NCBI GenBank assembly: GCA_947589325.1
Contig: CANQAM010000018.1
Location: 1 to 45,263 of the forward strand
DNA length: 45,263 bases
Reading direction: 5' to 3'
DNA from: an uncultured Bacteroidales bacterium
GTDB lineage: Bacteria; Bacteroidota; Bacteroidia; Bacteroidales; UBA11471
Shown here: positions 15,977-23,554 of the stretch, one piece after another
Position numbering within the stretch: the first letter of the stretch is position 1
How the letters are laid out: each line of letters starts with the position of its first letter
The notes under the pieces: model-generated
The model's input: only the letters and a program-made list of their open reading frames with translations
The model's database searches: none
Told to the model about the DNA's origin: nothing
Made by a program: the position numbers and the translations under genes

Positions 15977-16014
15977 GATTTGTCGGCAAAAATAACTAAT
16001 TTTGCCGACAAATC
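15977..16014. promoter_or_regulatory. Perfect 15-bp palindrome carrying two mirrored -7 boxes
   Basis: The arms GATTTGTCGGCAAAA (15977-15991) and TTTTGCCGACAAATC (16000-16014) are exact reverse complements around an 8-base centre. The minus-strand -7 box TATTTTTG (15994-15987) and the plus-strand box TAATTTTG (15997-16004) lie symmetrically on the two sides. The site is the whole spacer between two divergent methyltransferase genes. Confidence 0.7.
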
Positions 16015-16031
16015 CGTTTCCTGAACGAAAT

Positions 16032-17426
16032 ATGAATTTGCCTGCCGAATTTGTGAAGCGCATGCAATGCCTTTTGGGCGATGCTTTTCCCGCTTTTGAA
16101 GCTGCTCTGCAAAAGGAGCCGCCGGTAAGTCTGCGCCTCAATCGCACAAAATTGCCCGATGCCCGCCCCTCGTATGAGCGGGTGGCGTGGTGCGATGAGG
16201 GGTATTACCTGCCGGAGCGACCGGCGTTCACCTTCGACCCGCGCCTGCACGCCGGCGCCTATTACGTGCAGGAGGCGTCGTCGATGTTCCTCTCGTATCT
16301 GTTGCGGCGATTCATCGACCGTCCGGTGCGCTTTCTCGACTTGTGCGCTGCGCCGGGTGGCAAATCGACGGTAGCACTCGACGCACTGCCGGCCGGCAGT
16401 CTTGTCGTATGTAATGAAACCGTGCGTACCCGTGCCCATGTGCTGGCGGAAAATATCATCAAATGGGGTAATCCTTTTGCGGTCGTAACGAACAATACGA
16501 CCGCCGATTTCGGTGCGCTGCACCACTATTTCGACGCAATGCTCGTCGATGCTCCCTGTTCGGGTGAAGGCATGTTCCGCAAAGACGAACAGGCGGTTGC
16601 CGAATGGTCGCCTGCACAAGTCGGTGCGTGTACCGAGCGCCAGCGCGCCATTCTTGCCGACGTGTGGGACGCGCTGCGTCCGGGCGGGTTGCTCTTTTAC
16701 AGCACATGCACCTACAATCGGGAAGAGAACGAAGATACGGTGTTGTGGCTTCGAAGCCGTTTCGGCGCGGAGCCGCTAACGGTGGAGCCGCCTGCGGTGT
16801 GGGGCATATTCCCTGCTTTGACCGGCGATGTGCCTGCATGCCGCTTCATGCCGCACGGAACGCGGGGCGAGGGTCTTTTCGTCGCCGTGCTGCGCAAGGC
16901 GGGTTCGCCCGATGAATGCGAGCGCGATGCGTGGCTGTCGCGCGCCTGTCGGAAAAACGGGAAAGAGAAATCGGTGCCCCTCCCTGCCGAAATGCGGTCG
17001 TGGCTGAAATCGCCCGAAGCGTTCGCTTTCGAGGTTTCCGACCGGCAGGCCGCCGCGCTGCCTGCCGCCTATGCTGCCGAGCTGGCTTTTTTGTGCGGCC
17101 GTTTCCGTGTGCTGCATCGGGGCATACCGCTTGCCGAGCGCAAAGGTCGGGAGTGGCAGCCCGAACATGCGCTGGCGTTATCGGCCTGTCTCGACCGCAC
17201 GGCGTTCGATATGCTTTCTCTTACTCCCGACGAAGCCATTGCCTACCTGCGGCGGGAGAGCCTTTTTACCGCCTCCGACCGGCGTGGGCTGCGGCTGATT
17301 CTCTCCGGCGGGCTGCCGCTGGGCTGGGGCAATCATCTCGGGAACCGCCTCAACAACCTCTATCCGCAGGAGTGGCGCATACGCAGCGGCTACCGTCCCG
17401 AAAAGACAAATTTGCCCGTATGGTGA
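16032..17426 (+). CDS. rsmF: NOL1/NOP2/Sun-family 16S rRNA m5C methyltransferase (RsmF-like)
   Basis: A 464-residue RNA cytosine-5 methyltransferase. SAM motif I reads CAAPGGKS (about residues 105-112). The two catalytic cysteines are in DAPCSGEGMF (about 173) and YSTCTYN (about 223). A C-terminal RNA-binding region (about 310-464) resembles the PUA/FAU-like tail of RsmF rather than RsmB. I chose the ATG at 16032 since MNLPAEFVKRM is the usual start and the ten upstream in-frame residues overlap the promoter palindrome. The exact target base is inferred from the family (C1407 in E. coli). Confidence 0.88.
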   Translation: MNLPAEFVKRMQCLLGDAFPAFEAALQKEPPVSLRLNRTKLPDARPSYERVAWCDEGYYLPERPAFTFDPRLHAGAYYVQEASSMFLSYLLRRFIDRPVRFLDLCAAPGGKSTVALDALPAGSLVVCNETVRTRAHVLAENIIKWGNPFAVVTNNTTADFGALHHYFDAMLVDAPCSGEGMFRKDEQAVAEWSPAQVGACTERQRAILADVWDALRPGGLLFYSTCTYNREENEDTVLWLRSRFGAEPLTVEPPAVWGIFPALTGDVPACRFMPHGTRGEGLFVAVLRKAGSPDECERDAWLSRACRKNGKEKSVPLPAEMRSWLKSPEAFAFEVSDRQAAALPAAYAAELAFLCGRFRVLHRGIPLAERKGREWQPEHALALSACLDRTAFDMLSLTPDEAIAYLRRESLFTASDRRGLRLILSGGLPLGWGNHLGNRLNNLYPQEWRIRSGYRPEKTNLPVW

Positions 17427-17467
17427 AAATTTCTTGTCGGAAAAGATAAACATCTCGATAATTTTAT

Positions 17468-17475
17468 TAAATTTG
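17468..17475 (+). promoter_or_regulatory. -7 element for the YhcH-family gene
   Basis: TAAATTTG fits TAnnTTTG and lies about 60 bases upstream of the ATG at 17535. I see no clear -33 element. Confidence 0.45.
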
Positions 17476-17534
17476 CATGAAGACGGGAAACGCCCGTCCA
17501 CTTTGTCGTGATTTAATCTATAAAAATAAGTATC

Positions 17535-17981
17535 ATGATTCTCAACTCATTGAAAGACTCTGCATCTATCGAGTCGCTGCACCCCTTGTTCAAAAAGGCT
17601 TTCGATTACCTCAAAGCCACCGATTTCTCCAAAGTGCCTGCCGGAAAAACCATTCTCGACGGCGACAAGCTCTATCTCTCCGTTGCCGAACCGACCGGCA
17701 AAACCAAAGAAGCCGCCCGTATGGAAACCCACGACAAATACATCGACATACAGATGCCGCTCACGGCAGTCGAGACGATGGGCTGGAAAGCTACGAAAGA
17801 CCTGAAAGAGCCGACGGCTCCCTACAATCCCGAAAAAGACATTACGTTCTTTGCCGACAAACCGACGACCTACGTCGCCGTGCAGCCCGGCGAGTTCGCC
17901 ATCTTCTTTCCCGAAGACGGTCATGCTCCGGGTATTGCCGAAGGCAATTTCCGCAAAGTCATCGTAAAAGTAAAAATCTGA
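17535..17981 (+). CDS. YhcH/YjgK/YiaL-family protein
   Basis: A 148-residue cupin-like protein of the DUF386 group, which includes EbgC and YhcH. The pattern matches: ARMETHDKYIDIQMPL in the middle, and EFAIFFPEDGHAPGIAEG with a conserved His and Glu, followed by the ending FRKVIVKVKI. Relatives help with anomer or sialic-acid metabolism. The substrate is unknown here. A hairpin terminator follows, so it is probably transcribed alone, next to but not with glgB. Confidence 0.88.
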   Translation: MILNSLKDSASIESLHPLFKKAFDYLKATDFSKVPAGKTILDGDKLYLSVAEPTGKTKEAARMETHDKYIDIQMPLTAVETMGWKATKDLKEPTAPYNPEKDITFFADKPTTYVAVQPGEFAIFFPEDGHAPGIAEGNFRKVIVKVKI

Positions 17982-17993
17982 TAAAAACACGGG

Positions 17994-18026
17994 TCGGACG
18001 GCAAGCGAAGCGCGCCGTCCGATTTT
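17994..18026 (+). terminator. Intrinsic terminator after the YhcH-family gene
   Basis: The arms TCGGACGGC (17994-18002) and GCCGTCCGA (18014-18022) are perfect complements, followed by TTTTG. glgB starts at 18060, only about 34 bases later. Confidence 0.7.
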
Positions 18027-18059
18027 GTTTCCGATTTGTTTTATTAAAAAATTACGGGT

Positions 18060-20069
18060 ATGCTCAACTTGGTAAAAAACGATTCGTGGCTCGAACCGTA
18101 TGCACCGGTCATCGAACGCCGGCACGATTTGGCATTGAAAAAAGAAAAAGAGCTTTGCGGCAGAAAAGGAACACTCTCCGATTTTGCCAACGGACATCTC
18201 TATTTCGGGTTGCACCGTAACGACAAAGGCGAGTGGTTGGTGCGCGAATGGGCGCCCAATGCGACCGACCTCTATCTGATAGGCGATTTTTCCGAGTGGA
18301 AAGAGCTGCCCGAATACCGTTTCAAGGCGCGACCGAATGGCGTGTGGGAATTGAAACTCAAAACCGACCGCCTGCACCACCTCGACCTCTACAAACTCTC
18401 CATGCACTGGAACGGCGGGCAGGGCGAGCGTGTGCCGGCATGGGCTACCCGCGTGGTGCAGGACGATACGACTTACATTTTTTCGGCACAGGTGTGGGCG
18501 CCGGAAAATCCCTACTGTTTCAAAAAAAAGAAATTCACGCCCAATACCTCTCCGCTGCTTATCTACGAATGCCATATCGGCATGGCGCAGGAAGACGAGC
18601 GGGTGGGTACTTATCGGGAGTTTCGCGAAACCGTGCTGCCGCGCATCATCAAAGCCGGCTACAACGCCATACAGATAATGGCGGTGCAGGAGCACCCCTA
18701 TTACGGCTCGTTCGGCTATCATGTGTCGAGCTTCTTCGCCCCCTCATCGCGGTTCGGTACGCCCGACGAACTGAAAGAGCTTATCGACGAGGCCCATGCC
18801 AACGGCATCGCAGTCATCATGGACATCGTGCATTCGCACGCCGTGAAAAACGAAGTCGAGGGCTTGGGGCGTTTCGATGGCACGCCCGACCAGTTTTTCT
18901 ATCCCGACCACCGACGGGAGCACCCTGCGTGGGATTCGCTCTGCTTCGACTACGGCAAAAACGACGTCATACATTTCCTTCTCTCCAATTGCAAATACTG
19001 GCTCGAAGAGTTCCATTTCGACGGCTTCCGCTTCGACGGCGTAACCTCCATGCTCTACTACGACCACGGTCTGGGCAAGGCTTTCGGCGGCTACGGCGAC
19101 TACTACGACGGCGGACAGGACGAGAATGCGATTACCTACCTTACGCTCGCCAACCGGCTGATACACGAGGTCAATCCGCACGCCATCACCATTGCAGAAG
19201 AAATGAGCGGTATGCCCGGACTTGCCGCCCGCATCGACGACGGCGGCATCGGATTCGATTACCGCATGGCGATGGGCATTCCCGATTTCTGGATAAAAAT
19301 CATCAAAGAAAAGAAAGACGAAGATTGGCACCCGACGGGCATTTTCTGGGAGCTGACGAACCGCCGTGCCGACGAAAAGACCATCAACTACGCCGAGAGC
19401 CACGATCAGGCGCTCGTGGGTGACAAGACCATTATTTTCCGTCTCATCGACGCCGAAATGTACTGGCACATGATGAAGGACGATACCAACGGCATGGTGG
19501 CGCGCGGCATGGCGCTGCACAAAATGATACGCCTTGTAACACTGGCGACTATTAACGGCGGATACCTCAATTTTATGGGAAACGAGTTCGGGCACCCCGA
19601 ATGGATAGATTTCCCGCGCGAGGGAAACGGTTGGTCATATAAATATGCCCGCCGGCAGTGGAGCCTTGTCGATCGTGCCGATTTGAAATACGGCTATCTT
19701 GCCGCATTCGACCGAGCCATTATCGGATTGGTCGGCGGCACGAAAGGCTTTGAAAAACGACCCGTCGTCAAATTGTGGGACAGCGGCGAAGACCAAGTGC
19801 TAGCGTTCATGCGCAAAGATTTGATATTCGTCTTCAATTTCAACCCGACACGCTCTTTCGAGGGCTTCGGCATTCTTGCTCCGCGCGGCAGTTACCGCTG
19901 CATACTCGACAGCGACAGCGCCCGGTTCGGCGGCTTCGGCCGCATCGACGACGGGGTGGTGCACTTCACCCAATTCGACCCGCTCTATAAAAAAGATAAG
20001 AAAGAGTGGCTCAAATTGTATTTGCCCGCCCGTACGGCGATGGTGTTGCAATTGCAGAAGGAAAAATAA
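18060..20069 (+). CDS. glgB: 1,4-alpha-glucan branching enzyme (eukaryote-type GH13)
   Basis: A 669-residue glycogen branching enzyme that cuts alpha-1,4 chains and reattaches them through alpha-1,6 bonds. An N-terminal CBM48-like module (about residues 55-150, with REWAPNATDLYLIGDF) precedes the GH13 barrel. The nucleophile is Asp326 in DGFRFDGV and the acid/base is Glu380 in TIAEEMSGMPG, with YAESHDQALVGDKT further on. An all-beta C-terminal domain closes the protein. The layout and motifs are those of the eukaryotic/starch-type subfamily (GH13_8), usual in Bacteroidota, not of the proteobacterial type. No other glycogen gene is in the window. Confidence 0.93.
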   Translation: MLNLVKNDSWLEPYAPVIERRHDLALKKEKELCGRKGTLSDFANGHLYFGLHRNDKGEWLVREWAPNATDLYLIGDFSEWKELPEYRFKARPNGVWELKLKTDRLHHLDLYKLSMHWNGGQGERVPAWATRVVQDDTTYIFSAQVWAPENPYCFKKKKFTPNTSPLLIYECHIGMAQEDERVGTYREFRETVLPRIIKAGYNAIQIMAVQEHPYYGSFGYHVSSFFAPSSRFGTPDELKELIDEAHANGIAVIMDIVHSHAVKNEVEGLGRFDGTPDQFFYPDHRREHPAWDSLCFDYGKNDVIHFLLSNCKYWLEEFHFDGFRFDGVTSMLYYDHGLGKAFGGYGDYYDGGQDENAITYLTLANRLIHEVNPHAITIAEEMSGMPGLAARIDDGGIGFDYRMAMGIPDFWIKIIKEKKDEDWHPTGIFWELTNRRADEKTINYAESHDQALVGDKTIIFRLIDAEMYWHMMKDDTNGMVARGMALHKMIRLVTLATINGGYLNFMGNEFGHPEWIDFPREGNGWSYKYARRQWSLVDRADLKYGYLAAFDRAIIGLVGGTKGFEKRPVVKLWDSGEDQVLAFMRKDLIFVFNFNPTRSFEGFGILAPRGSYRCILDSDSARFGGFGRIDDGVVHFTQFDPLYKKDKKEWLKLYLPARTAMVLQLQKEK

Positions 20070-20073
20070 AAAC

Positions 20074-20121
20074 CGTGTGCGAACACGAAGAAAAAATGAA
20101 AAAACACCGTGTTCGCACACG
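20074..20121. repeat. Perfect 14-bp inverted repeat after glgB
   Basis: CGTGTGCGAACACG (20074-20087) and CGTGTTCGCACACG (20108-20121) are exact reverse complements with a 20-base A-rich loop. There is no T-tract on the plus side, and the flanks are A-rich on both sides. It may be an atypical terminator, a 3' stabilising hairpin, or a protein-binding site. Confidence 0.7.
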
Positions 20122-20238
20122 AAAATGCAAAATATTTTATTCCAGCAAGATACGATTAATAGACTGAAATAAAATAAATTAAGGGTATTAAGGGTAATTT
20201 TTACACTAAAAAATAGGTTGTAAAACATAATGCAAAGA

Positions 20239-20269
20239 TTTGGAGGTAGCCGAAAAAGCCCTACCTTTG
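20239..20269 (+). promoter_or_regulatory. Consensus promoter driving a candidate small RNA
   Basis: TTTG at 20239-20242, a 19-base spacer, and TACCTTTG at 20262-20269: a near-perfect Bacteroidota promoter. It lies more than 300 bases upstream of the nearest gene on the same strand, and a strong terminator follows within 100 bases. Confidence 0.75.
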
Positions 20270-20275
20270 GCACTG

Positions 20276-20367
20276 TAACCTATAACAATCTTTTTTACCT
20301 TAAAAAATTAATACCTATTGAAAACCTATAAAGAGGAGCTTTTGCGAAAAAGCTCCTCTTTGTTTTT
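20276..20367 (+). ncRNA. Candidate small RNA of about 90 nt
   Basis: Between the consensus promoter and the intrinsic terminator there is an A/T-rich stretch (about 20276-20329) with no reading frame that looks like protein. The predicted transcript starts near 20276 and ends in a 14-bp hairpin plus U-tract. I cannot assign it to a known RNA family. It might also be a leader with conditional read-through into dut, since a second weak promoter-like site lies closer to dut. Confidence 0.55.
20330..20367 (+). terminator. Strong intrinsic terminator of the candidate small RNA
   Basis: AAAGAGGAGCTTTT (20330-20343) pairs perfectly with AAAAGCTCCTCTTT (20348-20361) over a 4-base loop, followed by GTTTTT. 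Confidence 0.9.
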
Positions 20368-20581
20368 GCCTATTTCTGAATCGCAAAATCCTTTGTACAT
20401 CGGGGCGGTATCGCACACGGAAAACACGGAAGCGCCCTTTCCCGACCCTCAAAGGCGGCAGCCGGCTCCCGTTTTACCCCTTTCGTCGAAGCCGCTTATT
20501 TTCGGAACGAAAATAAAAAAAGAAAAAACAGGCCGTATAATTCGGTACTTTTCGTTATTTTCGTGCGATAAAACAGAGTAT
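20368..20581. other. Non-coding stretch upstream of dut
   Basis: This region between the small-RNA terminator and the dut ATG has no convincing gene. An in-frame upward extension of dut runs through it, but it starts inside the terminator and is not dUTPase-like. A weak promoter-like TATTTTCG occurs about 25 bases before the ATG. Confidence 0.5.
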
Positions 20582-21019
20582 ATGGAAACGAAAGTAAAAA
20601 TCATCAACCGCTCTAAACACCCGCTGCCGGCTTATGAAACGCCACAGTCGGCGGGTATGGACATACGTGCCAATCTCGATGCCCCCGTTACGCTGAAACC
20701 GATGCAGCGTGCGCTCATTCCCACCGGACTGTTCATTGAACTGCCAGTCGGGTATGAAGCCCAGATGCGTCCCCGCAGCGGTCTGGCGTTGAAGAAAGGC
20801 ATCACCCTGCTGAATACTCCCGGAACCATCGATGCCGATTATCGGGGGGAAATAGGCGTGATACTGATTAATCTTTCGACCGAAGATTTTACCGTAACCG
20901 ACGGCGAACGCATCTGCCAGATGGTGGTGGCGCCTCATAGCCGCGTGGCGTGGGTCGAGACGGAAACCCTTGCCGATAGCGAACGCGGTGCGGGCGGATT
21001 CGGTCATACCGGAATGTGA
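20582..21019 (+). CDS. dut: dUTP diphosphatase
   Basis: A 145-residue trimeric dUTPase that splits dUTP to dUMP and pyrophosphate, keeping uracil out of DNA and feeding dTMP synthesis. The five motifs are in order: [33 protein letters not shown] and the C-terminal [11 protein letters not shown] chose the ATG at 20582 because [11 protein letters not shown] is the usual start. The TPR gene begins 4 bases past the stop. Confidence 0.96.
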   Translation: METKVKIINRSKHPLPAYETPQSAGMDIRANLDAPVTLKPMQRALIPTGLFIELPVGYEAQMRPRSGLALKKGITLLNTPGTIDADYRGEIGVILINLSTEDFTVTDGERICQMVVAPHSRVAWVETETLADSERGAGGFGHTGM

Positions 21020-21023
21020 TTTT

Positions 21024-22727
21024 ATGAAACGATATATTTTCTTATTGATATTTCTCGGATTGTTCCCGATGGTTTGGGGAAGAACGAAAGAGGCTGTTTC
21101 GCAACCGACCGATTCAGCCAAAGCGGCGTATGCCTACATGGAGGCTGTCCGTCTCAAAAACATGGGGCAGCGGGCGGCGGCTTTCGATCTGCTGCGCCAT
21201 GCCCTTGTACTCGACTCCACACTGGCGGCAGCACATTCCGAAATAGCGCCGTTCTATTTTTTGTGGCGTGATAATCGCTCGGGTTACAGGGCATTGTTGC
21301 AGGCGGTGAAGTACGACCCCGACAACCGTTGGTATGCGTTGGCGGCCGCTCAATGTGCCATGCAGGTACAGGACTATACGCGGGCGGAAGCATTGTATGA
21401 AACCCTTTTACGGGAAAAACCGTCGGATATGGAGATGCTTGACCGCTTGACCGACGTCTGTCTGTTGAAAGGCGAGCCGCAAAAGGCGCTCGATGCTTAC
21501 GACCGTTTCGAGCAGCAGTATGGCGCCAACGAAACGACGATATTGCAGAAAGCCCGCATCTACCACTTGATGCAGGAAAAGGAGCGCAGCTACGGAGAGA
21601 TGGAACGCCTGATTGCCGAACAGCCCCGCAATACGGCATACATCACGCTCTTGGGCGACCTCTATCTCGATGCAGCCCGTTACGACGACGCATGGCGCAC
21701 CTATATGCGGGTGCGGGCTATCGACCCCGATAACGAAGCCGTGCGGTTGTCGCTGCTCAACTACTATCGCCTCCGAAACGACAAGGCGGCGTACAAGGCG
21801 CAAGCCGATACGCTGCTGTTGCAGTCGGACATGGATATTGCCGATAAACTTTCGCTCGTGACCGACGTGGTGCCGGTGCTTGCACAAGATACCGCCTCGC
21901 TCGGCGACCTTTTGAAGCGGTTGTGCGAGCGCTATCCCAACGAAGTCGATTTGCGAAAGATTTATTCCGAATTGTTGGTGAAATGGAATAAGTACGACGA
22001 GGCGCAGGAACAGGTGCTCGTGGCGATAGACATCGCTCCCGACGAAGAATTGTGGAATTTCCTGTTCGGCCTTTTGTTCGAGAAAAACGACAATGCCGCC
22101 GTGTTGGAGTATGCGCGGCGGGCTATGCGGGAGAATCCGGCGAAGGGGCGTTATTACCTGATTGCGGCATCGACGCTGTTGATGGAAGGAGATAACGACG
22201 AAGCCGAAAAAACGGTGGAGGCGGGGCTTGCCGTGCCTGAGATAATCGCCGACCCGCTGATGCGCTCCGAATTTTTGGCATTGTCGGCCGACATACTCTA
22301 CCGGCAGGGAAGCAAAGACGAAGCCTACGCCCGCTACGAAGAGGCGTTGAAATACAATCCGCAGAATTACGGTGCGCTCAACAATTACAGCTACTATCTG
22401 GCGCTTGACGGGCGCGACCTCGTCAAAGCCGAACGCATGAGCGGCGAAACGGTGAAAGCCGAACCCGATAACGCTACTTATCTCGATACGTACGGCTGGG
22501 TCTATTTCCGACAGGAGCGTTATACGTTGGCGCGCGTGTATTTGAAAAAAGCCATCGACCTGACGAAGCAGCCCAGCGCTGAACTCTACGAACATTACGG
22601 CGACGTGTTGGCGGTAACGGGCAACGAAACCGAAGCGGTCGAGTGGTGGAAAAAGTCGGCGGCGGCAGGCGGCGGCTCGGAGCTGTTGCAGCGTAAAATT
22701 ACGGAAAAGAAATATATCACGGAATGA
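21024..22727 (+). CDS. Exported tetratricopeptide-repeat protein
   Basis: A 567-residue protein with an N-terminal signal peptide (about residues 1-19, hydrophobic IFLLIFLGLFPMVWG) and then many TPR units. The repeats are clearest at about 35-100, 105-140, 180-240 and 430-545 (for example ALKYNPQNYGALNNYSYYLA). TPR arrays bind other proteins; here the partner is probably another envelope protein. It lies between dut and a DUF4292 lipoprotein, overlapping the latter as ATGA. This dut-TPR-DUF4292-EnvC order is, as far as I recall, common in Bacteroidota. No enzymatic domain is visible. Confidence 0.85.
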   Translation: MKRYIFLLIFLGLFPMVWGRTKEAVSQPTDSAKAAYAYMEAVRLKNMGQRAAAFDLLRHALVLDSTLAAAHSEIAPFYFLWRDNRSGYRALLQAVKYDPDNRWYALAAAQCAMQVQDYTRAEALYETLLREKPSDMEMLDRLTDVCLLKGEPQKALDAYDRFEQQYGANETTILQKARIYHLMQEKERSYGEMERLIAEQPRNTAYITLLGDLYLDAARYDDAWRTYMRVRAIDPDNEAVRLSLLNYYRLRNDKAAYKAQADTLLLQSDMDIADKLSLVTDVVPVLAQDTASLGDLLKRLCERYPNEVDLRKIYSELLVKWNKYDEAQEQVLVAIDIAPDEELWNFLFGLLFEKNDNAAVLEYARRAMRENPAKGRYYLIAASTLLMEGDNDEAEKTVEAGLAVPEIIADPLMRSEFLALSADILYRQGSKDEAYARYEEALKYNPQNYGALNNYSYYLALDGRDLVKAERMSGETVKAEPDNATYLDTYGWVYFRQERYTLARVYLKKAIDLTKQPSAELYEHYGDVLAVTGNETEAVEWWKKSAAAGGGSELLQRKITEKKYITE

Positions 22728-23554
22728 AAAGGTGCGCACTGTACGTTTTGCTCGTCTTGGCTCTGTTGAGCGGTTGCCGCAGCGGCAGGAATCTGTCCGG
22801 CACGTCGGCTCCGGCGGTATGGCAGGAAGGCTCGCCGCAAGCCCTGTTTGCCGAGATGTTTGTCTGCCACGAAGCCGATACGACCGCTTTCGTCAAATCG
22901 ACGGCATACCTGTCGCTCGGGAAATATACGGTGCGGGGAAAGGTGCAGATACGCTGGCGGCGCGATTCCGTCGTACAGTTTTCGGTGGTGCCGCTGCTCG
23001 GCGTAGAAGTTTGCCGGATAACGCTTACGCCCGATTCGCTGTATGTTGTAGACCGTTTCCATAAGAAATATATGGCGGAATCGGCGAATGCCGTTGCCGA
23101 GCTTATTCCGTCGGGCATTTCGTTTGCGGCGGTACAGTCGCTGCTGCTTTCGCAGCCCTTCCTCCCGCAGCGGAAAATCGTGCCGCAGGACGTCCTGCTT
23201 TTCGATATTGCTGAAAAAGATGAAAATTACATATACACCTATACCCCGCCACTTTCATCGGACGAATACCGTTTCGAGGGCGACCGGCGGGCGTGCCTTG
23301 TCGGTGCGAATATACGGAATGCCGGAAACGCGCGCGAATTTTTCTGCCGGTATTCCGACTATATGCAGCACGACGATGCAATTGCGCCCCGGCGCATCGT
23401 CTGTATGTTCGACGGTTTTTCACCGGAAAGAGTCATGCTGGCTTTCGACGGAATGTCTTTTGTGTGGAATGAGCCGCAGCCGTTTTCGACCGGCATGTCG
23501 GCACGCTATAAAAAAACGGATTTGGAGTCATGGATAAAAACCTTGCTTCGGTAA
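22724..23554 (+). CDS. DUF4292 lipoprotein
   Basis: A 276-residue lipoprotein with a signal peptide ending at Cys18 (LLSGC). The mature part fits DUF4292: an early TAYLSLGKYTVRGKVQIR strand pair, then SVVPLLGVEVCRITLTPDSLYVVDR, the pattern of a LolA/LolB-like beta-shell. This suggests lipid or lipoprotein handling at the outer membrane, but that is inference. Its start overlaps the TPR gene stop by 4 bases and its end overlaps the EnvC-like start by 25 bases. Confidence 0.82.
   Translation: MKRCALYVLLVLALLSGCRSGRNLSGTSAPAVWQEGSPQALFAEMFVCHEADTTAFVKSTAYLSLGKYTVRGKVQIRWRRDSVVQFSVVPLLGVEVCRITLTPDSLYVVDRFHKKYMAESANAVAELIPSGISFAAVQSLLLSQPFLPQRKIVPQDVLLFDIAEKDENYIYTYTPPLSSDEYRFEGDRRACLVGANIRNAGNAREFFCRYSDYMQHDDAIAPRRIVCMFDGFSPERVMLAFDGMSFVWNEPQPFSTGMSARYKKTDLESWIKTLLR

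Noticed and set aside
20318-20581. N-terminal extension of dut
   Set aside because: It would start inside the small-RNA terminator hairpin and its residues do not resemble dUTPase; [11 protein letters not shown] is the usual start.
21408-22739. Long minus-strand open frame antisense to the TPR gene, and a similar one at 17547-18722 antisense to glgB
   Set aside because: Both mirror real genes with recognisable domains and show no motif, signal peptide or promoter of their own.
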